This document shows positions 58,473 to 64,000 of a stretch of DNA of 64,000 bases, piece by piece (position 1 is the stretch's first letter; each line of letters starts with the position of its first letter). Source of the stretch: Starkeya sp. ORNL1 (lineage in GTDB: Bacteria > Pseudomonadota > Alphaproteobacteria > Rhizobiales > Xanthobacteraceae); contig NZ_CP048834.1 in NCBI RefSeq assembly GCF_012971745.1, forward strand, positions 186,001 through 250,000, written 5' to 3'. The notes under the pieces were generated by a model. It was not told the DNA's origin. It was given only the letters and a program-made list of their open reading frames with translations, and did not search any database. Position numbers and translations under genes: made by a program.

Positions 58473-59204
58473 ATGCGCTTCGTTAGAGCATCCCTATTTG
58501 CAGCTGGATTCCTGCTCGCTGGCACCGCCGGCGCGATGGCCTGGACAGCCACGACCACGACCGCGGCGAATGTGCGCTCGGGTCCGGGAACCGGCTATGC
58601 CGTCATCACCACCTTGCCCGCGGGCTCCGTCATCGACGTCTCGTCGTGTCCCGGCAGCTGGTGCCAAACCCAGGAAGGCTTTATCGCCGCAAGCCTGCTC
58701 GCGCAGGGCGGCGGCGGGACCCGGGTCGTGGTGCAGCCCTATGCTGACAACTACTATGGCGACGACTATTACGGCGACGATTTTTACGACGACGGCTTCT
58801 ATGGCGGTGGCTGGGCCGGTGGGGGCTATTGGGGCCCCGGCTGGGGACCAGGCCGTCGGTGGTGGTGGAACAATAACCGCCCGCCGCACTGGGGTGGCAG
58901 GCCGCCGCATTGGGGCGGCAAGCCCCCGGGCGGTAGGCCTCCGCAGTGGGGCGGTGGCGGCAGGCCTCCGCATTGGGCTGGTGGCGGCAGGCCGCCCAAC
59001 TGGGTGAACCGGCCGGGCGGCGGTCCGAGGCCGGGCGGCTGGTCGGGCAACCGCGGGCCGCGGATGAGCTATGGCGGGGGAGGCGGCCAGCGCTTCGGTG
59101 GCGGTGGCCAGATGGTCTATCGGCCGAGCGGCGGCGGCGGCTTCGGCGGTGGTGGCCGCATGGGTGGCGGTGGCATGGGTGGCGGTGGCGGCCGGTTCCG
59201 CTGA
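58473..59204 (+). CDS. Secreted SH3-domain protein with Gly/Pro/Trp-rich repeats
   Basis: A 243-residue protein with signal peptide (LFAAGFLLAGTAGAMA) and one bacterial SH3 domain (TAANVRSGPGTGYAVITTLP, then SWCQTQEGFIAASLL; residues about 25-85). The rest is low-complexity: Asp/Tyr-rich, then repeated RPPHWGG and GGRPPQWGG units, then Gly-rich to the end. It may bind the cell wall through SH3 and form an extended surface layer. Start at 58473. Not essential for its neighbours. Confidence 0.8.
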   Translation: MRFVRASLFAAGFLLAGTAGAMAWTATTTTAANVRSGPGTGYAVITTLPAGSVIDVSSCPGSWCQTQEGFIAASLLAQGGGGTRVVVQPYADNYYGDDYYGDDFYDDGFYGGGWAGGGYWGPGWGPGRRWWWNNNRPPHWGGRPPHWGGKPPGGRPPQWGGGGRPPHWAGGGRPPNWVNRPGGGPRPGGWSGNRGPRMSYGGGGGQRFGGGGQMVYRPSGGGGFGGGGRMGGGGMGGGGGRFR

Positions 59205-59257
59205 TCGCCCGCCCTGGGCAGCCGGGCGGCGCGATGTCGCCGGCAGGTCCATTCCCG

Positions 59258-59399
59258 CGTCATGGCCGGGCAAAGGCGACCTCCGGTCGCCGTCTCCCGA
59301 GAGATGCCGAGGCGACAGCCTCGGCTTTCCCCGGCCATCCACGATTGCTCACTCATCACAAACGTGGATCCCCGGGACAAGCCCGGGGATGGAAAGCGT
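59258..59399. repeat. REP-like palindromic unit after the SH3 protein gene
   Basis: GTCATGGCCGGG and CCCCGGCCATCCACG are complementary arms, followed by CGTGGATCCCCGGGACAAGCCCGGGG-type stems (part quoted: CCCCGGGACAAGCCCGGGG). Intergenic, non-coding. Also ends the convergent purB transcript. Confidence 0.5.
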
Positions 59400-60707
59400 T
59401 TAGCTTCGCCCGAACACCCGGCGGAAGATGGTGTCGACGTGCTTGAGGTGATAGCCGAGGTCGAACTTCTCGGCGATCTCCTCGGCGCTCAGGTATTTGC
59501 GTACGTCCGGGTCGGCGGTCAGCAATGCCTGGAATTCGCCTTCGCCGCGCCAGACCGGCATGGCGTTGCGCTGCACCAGCCGATAGGCGTCCTCGCGCGA
59601 GGCGCCCTTCTGCGTCAGCGCCAGCAGCACGCGCTGCGAGTGCACGAGGCCGCCGAGCCGGTCGAGGTTCTTCTGCATATTGGCGGGATAGACCACCAGC
59701 TTCTCGATGACACCGGCAAGCCGGTTCAGTGCGAAGTCGAGCGTTACCGTGGCATCCGGTCCGATCATCCGCTCGACGGAGGAGTGCGAGATGTCACGCT
59801 CGTGCCAGAGCGCGACATTCTCCAGCGCCGGCGTGACCATGCCGCGCACCAGTCGGGCGAGGCCGGTGATGTTCTCGGTGAGCACCGGGTTGCGCTTGTG
59901 CGGCATGGCGGAGGAGCCCTTCTGGCCCTCCGAGAAAAATTCCTCCGCCTCCAAAACCTCGGTGCGCTGGAGATGGCGGATCTCGGTGGCCACGCGCTCC
60001 ATCGATGAGGCGATGACGCCCAGCGTGGCGAAGAACATGGCGTGGCGGTCGCGCGGAATCACCTGGGTCGAGACCGGCTCGACGGTGAGCCCCATTTTCT
60101 CCGCAACATGCTTCTCAACGAAGGGTTCGATCTGCGCAAAGGTGCCGACCGCGCCGGAGATCGCGCAGGTGGCGATGTCGGCACGCGCCGCGACTAGGCG
60201 GGCGCGGTTGCGCTGAAACTCGGCATAGGCCTGCGCCAGCTTGAGGCCGAATGTGGTCGGCTCGGCATGGATGCCGTGCGAGCGGCCGATGGTCGGCGTC
60301 ATCTTGTGCTCGAAGGCCCGCTTCTCAAGCGCCGTCAGCAGCCGATCGATATCCTTGAGGAGGATGTCGGCGGCGCGGGCAAGCTGCACAGAGAGGCAGG
60401 TGTCGAGCACGTCGGAGGAGGTCATGCCCTGATGGACGAAGCGCGCTTCCGGCCCGACGATCTCGGCGAGATGGGTCAGGAAGGCGATGACGTCGTGCTT
60501 CACCTCGGCCTCGATGGCGTCGATGCGGCCGACGTCGAACTCGGCATCCCTGGCCATCGCCCAGATCTTCGCCGCCGCCTCCTTCGGCACCACGCCGAGC
60601 TCGGCCAGCGCATCGGTGGCGTGCGCCTCGATCTCGAACCAGATGCGGAAGCGGGTCTGCGGCTCCCAGATGGCGGCCATCTCAGGACGTGTATAGCGCG
60701 GGATCAC
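59400..60707 (-). CDS. purB: Adenylosuccinate lyase
   Basis: A 435-residue fumarase/aspartase-superfamily lyase acting twice in purine synthesis. Landmarks: TSSDVLDTCLSVQL, GRSHGIHAEPTTFGLKLA and the signature GSSAMPHKRNPVLTE. The catalytic Ser and His lie in these loops. rpe is upstream (82-bp gap), probably cotranscribed. Confidence 0.97.
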   Translation of the reverse strand: MIPRYTRPEMAAIWEPQTRFRIWFEIEAHATDALAELGVVPKEAAAKIWAMARDAEFDVGRIDAIEAEVKHDVIAFLTHLAEIVGPEARFVHQGMTSSDVLDTCLSVQLARAADILLKDIDRLLTALEKRAFEHKMTPTIGRSHGIHAEPTTFGLKLAQAYAEFQRNRARLVAARADIATCAISGAVGTFAQIEPFVEKHVAEKMGLTVEPVSTQVIPRDRHAMFFATLGVIASSMERVATEIRHLQRTEVLEAEEFFSEGQKGSSAMPHKRNPVLTENITGLARLVRGMVTPALENVALWHERDISHSSVERMIGPDATVTLDFALNRLAGVIEKLVVYPANMQKNLDRLGGLVHSQRVLLALTQKGASREDAYRLVQRNAMPVWRGEGEFQALLTADPDVRKYLSAEEIAEKFDLGYHLKHVDTIFRRVFGRS

Positions 60708-60789
60708 GGGCGGCTCCCTTTCGGACGGCGGCTTGGCAAGGAAAGCCGCGCTCTAGCAGATGAACGCGGCACCGACAAATGTCGACGCG

Positions 60790-61485
60790 TCAGACCAATT
60801 CCCCGCGCGCGCGCGCCGCTGCGGTGCGGATCGCCTCGATGTTCGACGCGTAGGCGGAGGCGCCGCCCTTGAAGACGGCGGAGCCGGCGACCAGCACATT
60901 GCCGCCGGCCTCGACGCAGGCCGCCGCGGTGTCACGGGCGACGCCGCCATCGATGATGATGTCGATCGGGCGGTCGCCGATCATCGAGCGGATGCGGCGC
61001 ACCTTGTCCATCATCGGCGCGAGAAAAGCCTGGCCGCCGAAGCCGGGATTGACCGTCATCACCAGCACGATGTCGACGATCTCCAGCACGTATTCGATCG
61101 CCTCGGCCGGCGTTGCCGGATTGATGGCGACACCCGCCTTCTTGCCGAGCGCGCGGATCGCCTGCAGCGAGCGGTGCAGATGCGGGCCGGCCTCGGCATG
61201 GACGCTGATATGGTCGGCGCCGGCATGGGCGAAGGCTTCGAGATAGGGATCAGCCGGGGCAATCATCAGATGCACGTCGAGCGGCTTGTCGGTGAGCGGG
61301 CGGATCGCGCGCACCACTTCGGGGCCGAAGGAGATGTTCGGCACGAAATGCCCGTCCATGACATCGACATGGATCCAGTCGGCGCCCGCGGCATCGACGG
61401 CCTTCACCTCGTCGCCGAAGCGGGCAAAGTCGCTGGCGAGGATCGAGGGAGCGATCAGGAGCGGGCGAGGGGGCGATGAGGTCAT
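60790..61485 (-). CDS. rpe: Ribulose-phosphate 3-epimerase
   Basis: A 231-residue TIM-barrel epimerase of the pentose phosphate and Calvin pathways. Motifs: [33 protein letters not shown] with metal-binding His/Asp, [12 protein letters not shown] and [10 protein letters not shown]. The start at 61485 is preferred to upstream ATGs on family length. Confidence 0.96.
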   Translation of the reverse strand: MTSSPPRPLLIAPSILASDFARFGDEVKAVDAAGADWIHVDVMDGHFVPNISFGPEVVRAIRPLTDKPLDVHLMIAPADPYLEAFAHAGADHISVHAEAGPHLHRSLQAIRALGKKAGVAINPATPAEAIEYVLEIVDIVLVMTVNPGFGGQAFLAPMMDKVRRIRSMIGDRPIDIIIDGGVARDTAAACVEAGGNVLVAGSAVFKGGASAYASNIEAIRTAAARARGELV

Positions 61486-61658
61486 TGCGGCGTCTCCGGA
61501 GATCCCGTCGCCTAGCATGTCCGCCGCCCGGGCGTCCATCGACGCTCTGTGCCGTTACGGTATGGATTTTCGGCGCCGTCAATCAAGGATAGTTTGAATT
61601 TGCCACAATCAAACGACCGTGCGATTCCGTACGGCGACATCAAACCCAAGGAGCACCC

Positions 61659-62036
61659 ATGAGCAAGGCGAGCGTATCCGCGGTCGTTGCGCTTCTCTCG
61701 GCCGCCTGCCTCCTCGCGCCCACCCAGGAAGCGAAGGCCTGGCGCGCCGGCGCCTGCGGGCCGAACGGCTGCGTCGGCGCGGCCGGCCCCGGCGTGTATC
61801 GCGGACCATATCGCGCGCCGGCCGCCCGCTATTACGGCCCGCCGCGCGGCGTCGTCGTGGTCAATCCGCGCCGCTACTGGGTTCCGGGCGGTGCCGTTGC
61901 CGCCGGCGCGGCCATCGGCTTCGTTGCCGGAGCTACCGCGGTCGCCGTTGCCGGCTCCCCGCCGAAGCCGAATTATTGCTGGTACTACACCAACCCGGCG
62001 CGCACGACCGGCTTCTGGGAGCCATGCCCGCGGTGA
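61659..62036 (+). CDS. Small secreted protein with Gly/Pro/Tyr-rich region, hypothetical
   Basis: A 125-residue protein with signal peptide (VVALLSAACLLAPTQEAKA). The mature part has CGPNGCVG, repeated YRGPY/ARYYGPP tracts, a short hydrophobic stretch (GGAVAAGAAIGFVAGATAVAVA) and a C-terminus with two Cys (YCWYYTNPARTTGFWEPC). It could be an envelope or surface protein. Good match to no named family I recognise. Confidence 0.7.
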   Translation: MSKASVSAVVALLSAACLLAPTQEAKAWRAGACGPNGCVGAAGPGVYRGPYRAPAARYYGPPRGVVVVNPRRYWVPGGAVAAGAAIGFVAGATAVAVAGSPPKPNYCWYYTNPARTTGFWEPCPR

Positions 62037-62048
62037 GCTTTAGCCAGG

Positions 62049-62152
62049 CGTCATCCCGGCCGCAGCCCCCAGGGCCGAGAGCCGGGATCGCAAGAAGGTA
62101 GAGAGCGTTTTCGCGATCCCGGATACGGCCTGACGGCCGTTCCGGGATGACG
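62049..62152. repeat. REP-like palindromic unit
   Basis: CGTCATCCCGG at 62049-62059 and CCGGGATGACG at 62142-62152 are exact inverted arms, with internal GGGATCGC/GCGATCCC stems. Typical intergenic palindrome between converging genes. Confidence 0.6.
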
Positions 62153-62171
62153 TGTCTTTATCGAGCAGACT

Positions 62172-63026
62172 TCACTTCGACCAGGCGTCCACCTTGTCCT
62201 TGTTGGCGGCGACCCAGGCCTTCGCGGTCTCGGCCGGGTTGGCGCCGGGCTTCTCGTTGTCGACCATCACCTTCTGCTCGTCGGCGAGCGAGAGGGCGAA
62301 ATTGTCGAGGATCTTGTACGCCTCGGGCGCCTCTGCCTTCAGTTTCTTCGAGACCACGGTGTTCACCGTCTCCTCGCCGCCGAACACGCCCTTGGGATCG
62401 TTGAGGTACTTCAGGTCCCAGGTCGCGAACATCCAGTGCGGGGTCCAGGTGGTGATGACGATGGGCTGCTTCTTGGAATAGGCATCCTTCAGCGCCGCCA
62501 CCATGGTGGCGTCCGAGCCTTCGACCAGCTTCACCGGCAGGCCGTATTCCTTGACGGCCTTCTCCGACGCCTTCATCAGGCCGGCGCCAGGATCGATGCC
62601 GATGACCTTGCCGTCGAACATCGCGGCCTTGCCCTTGATGTCCTCGATCGAGGTGATGTCGACATAGGTCGGCACCGCCCAGCCGATCTTGGCGCCGGTG
62701 ACGTTCGGACCGAGATTCTCGACCTTGTCCTTCAGCTTGTCATTGTAGGCGGCGTGGGTGGCGGGCAGCCAGGCGGCGACCATGGCGTCGGCCTCGCCGG
62801 TCGCCACCGCCTGCCACATGGCGGCGCCGGAGAGCGGCACGATCTTCACCTTGTAGCCTTTGTCCTCCAGCGCGGTCTTGACGATGTTGGTCGCCACCAC
62901 GGCGTCCGACCATTCGACATAGGCGATGGTGATGTCCTTCTTCTCGGCCTGCGCGGCGCCGGCGGCGAGGCCGAGGGTGAGCGCGGCCGCCGTGGCGGTG
63001 CGCAGGAAGCGGGTGAGCGTCGACAT
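62172..63026 (-). CDS. Glycine betaine/choline ABC transporter substrate-binding protein
   Basis: A 284-residue OpuAC-type binding protein. Signal peptide (FLRTATAAALTLGLAAGAAQA), then KKDITIAYVEWSDAVVATN, aromatic residues of the betaine-binding cage in VEWSD, WQAV and TPHWMFATWDL. Start at 63026. It is the last gene of the importer operon (ATPase, permease, binding protein) for compatible solutes. Confidence 0.92.
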   Translation of the reverse strand: MSTLTRFLRTATAAALTLGLAAGAAQAEKKDITIAYVEWSDAVVATNIVKTALEDKGYKVKIVPLSGAAMWQAVATGEADAMVAAWLPATHAAYNDKLKDKVENLGPNVTGAKIGWAVPTYVDITSIEDIKGKAAMFDGKVIGIDPGAGLMKASEKAVKEYGLPVKLVEGSDATMVAALKDAYSKKQPIVITTWTPHWMFATWDLKYLNDPKGVFGGEETVNTVVSKKLKAEAPEAYKILDNFALSLADEQKVMVDNEKPGANPAETAKAWVAANKDKVDAWSK

Positions 63027-63080
63027 TCCGGGTTCTCCTGTCTGGAAGCTTTGTCTCAAAGTTTCTTGGGGCGTTGTTGG

Positions 63081-63935
63081 TCACGCGTTGTTCTTGTCGA
63101 GCCGCATGCGCCTGGCGACATGCTGGGTGATGCGGTCGAGGATGATGGCGAGCACGACGATGGCGATGCCGGCCTGGAAGCCGGCGCCGGCCTCGAGCCG
63201 CTGGATCGCCTTCCACACTTCGCCGCCGAGGCCGCCGGCGCCGATCATGGCGGCGATGACCACCATGGAGAGCGCGAGCATGATGGTCTGGTTGATGCCG
63301 GCCATGATGGTGGGGATGGCGAGGGGAAGCTGCACCTTGAACAGCTTCTGCCAGCGGCTGGAGCCGAAGGCATCCGCCGCCTCCACCAGTTCTGGCGGCG
63401 TCTGCATGATGCCGAGCGCGGTGAGGCGTATGGTCGGCGGCATGGCGAAGACGATCGTGGCGAAACAGGCCGAGACCGCCCCCAGCCCGAAGAACGGGAT
63501 CGCCGGGATCAGATAGACGAAGCTCGGCATGGTCTGCATCATGTCGAGCAGCGGCCCGACGACCCGCCAGAAACGCTTGCTGAGCGCCGCGGAAATGCCG
63601 ATCGGCACCCCGATCAGCAGCGCGAATATGGTGGAGACCAGCACCAGCACCAGCGACTGCACGGTCGCGTTCCACAGCCCCAGATTCCACAGGAAGGCGA
63701 AGCCGACCGCCGAGAAGAAGGCGATGCGCCAGGTGGTGAGCCGCCACACGCCGAGGCCGATCAGGACGATGACCAGCCAAGGCGGCAGGTCGACCAGGAA
63801 GTCGGTGGTGGATTCGATGCCGGTGCCGATCACGGCGCTGATGGCACGGGTGACGCCGGAGAAATGCTCGGTCGCCCAGTCGAGGGCGAGATCGCACCAT
63901 TCGGCAAGCGGGATCTGCGGGATTTCGAACGCCAT
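63081..63935 (-). CDS. Glycine betaine/proline ABC transporter permease
   Basis: A 284-residue permease of the ProW/OpuAB type with about six helices. Motifs: LLDMMQTMPSFVYLIPAIPFFGLGAVSA (part: MMQTMPSFVYLIPAIPF) and the EAA-like AADAFGSSRWQKLFKVQLP. It lies 54 bp upstream of the binding-protein gene and 11 bp downstream of the ATPase stop. Confidence 0.93.
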   Translation of the reverse strand: MAFEIPQIPLAEWCDLALDWATEHFSGVTRAISAVIGTGIESTTDFLVDLPPWLVIVLIGLGVWRLTTWRIAFFSAVGFAFLWNLGLWNATVQSLVLVLVSTIFALLIGVPIGISAALSKRFWRVVGPLLDMMQTMPSFVYLIPAIPFFGLGAVSACFATIVFAMPPTIRLTALGIMQTPPELVEAADAFGSSRWQKLFKVQLPLAIPTIMAGINQTIMLALSMVVIAAMIGAGGLGGEVWKAIQRLEAGAGFQAGIAIVVLAIILDRITQHVARRMRLDKNNA

Positions 63936-63946
63936 CTTGCCCGCTC

Positions 63947-64000
63947 CTACTGAACCGCGCCATTGGCCCGGCTGCGCCGTGCCAGGGTCGCCACCAGATC
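63947..64000 (-). CDS. Glycine betaine ABC transporter ATP-binding protein (C-terminal fragment)
   Basis: The last 17 codons (ending ANGAVQ, then TAG) of a gene that enters from the right edge. The only basis for the product is its position: ATPases precede the permease and binding protein in this operon type. No motif is visible in the fragment. Confidence 0.5.
   Translation of the reverse strand, partial: DLVATLARRSRANGAVQ

Overview
The window is high-GC DNA from an alphaproteobacterium, most likely of the order Hyphomicrobiales. The evidence is an F1FO-ATPase zeta-subunit gene, an alphaproteobacterial-type S4 protein, separate purS/purQ/purL genes, a GAAC-N7-GTAC SOS box before recA, and REP-like palindromes. 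Xanthobacteraceae relatives such as Starkeya or Ancylobacter are a guess from gene order only.

Region 1 (1-15.7 kb) is catabolic and accessory. A plus-strand block holds a quinone oxidoreductase (cut by the window edge), a histidine/phenylalanine ammonia-lyase family enzyme, a LysR regulator, a complete BMP-type ABC importer (binding protein, double ATPase, two permeases) and a Mn-dependent ureohydrolase. A converging minus-strand block holds an APC permease, an SDR, an IclR regulator, an epimerase, a ureidoglycolate-lyase-like protein, a polysaccharide-deacetylase-fold hydrolase and a DUF2848 protein. Together they look like uptake and degradation of a nitrogen-rich (ureide or guanidino) compound.

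Region 2 (16.2-38.2 kb) may be one large decayed transposon. Near 16.3 kb and at 38.15 kb there are matching paired repeats, and inside the right-hand pair lies a broken Mu/Tn7-like DDE transposase with a partner AAA ATPase fragment. The stretch carries a frameshifted MFS gene, cupin and DUF302 proteins, a patatin plus 3-hydroxybutyrate dehydrogenase pair, a redoxin, a bufferin-type RiPP operon (BufA1-BufB-BufC-DoxX) next to a LysR gene, a collapsed GST gene and two stress or envelope proteins. It also carries two short ORFs with lasso-peptide-type leaders but no visible maturation genes, a D-amino-acid cluster (DSD1 enzyme, polar amino acid ABC importer, RidA, IclR), and a divergent MFS/LysR pair.

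Region 3 (38.2-64 kb) is core chromosome: recA, alaS (with an IS5/IS427-type insertion exactly at its stop codon), a cyclic-nucleotide-gated K+ channel, icd, a TrmJ-like methyltransferase, murI, a lytic transglycosylase, rpsD, bolA/grxD, purL-purQ-purS-purC, the ATPase zeta subunit, an HpaI-type aldolase, purB, rpe, two secreted Gly/Pro-rich proteins and a glycine betaine ABC importer that runs off the right edge.

The most interesting points are the orphan lasso-like leader peptides at 28.0-28.4 kb, the bufferin operon at 23.3-25.9 kb, the inferred 22-kb transposon holding both, and the IS copy whose target duplication supplies stop codons to both alaS and the transposase.
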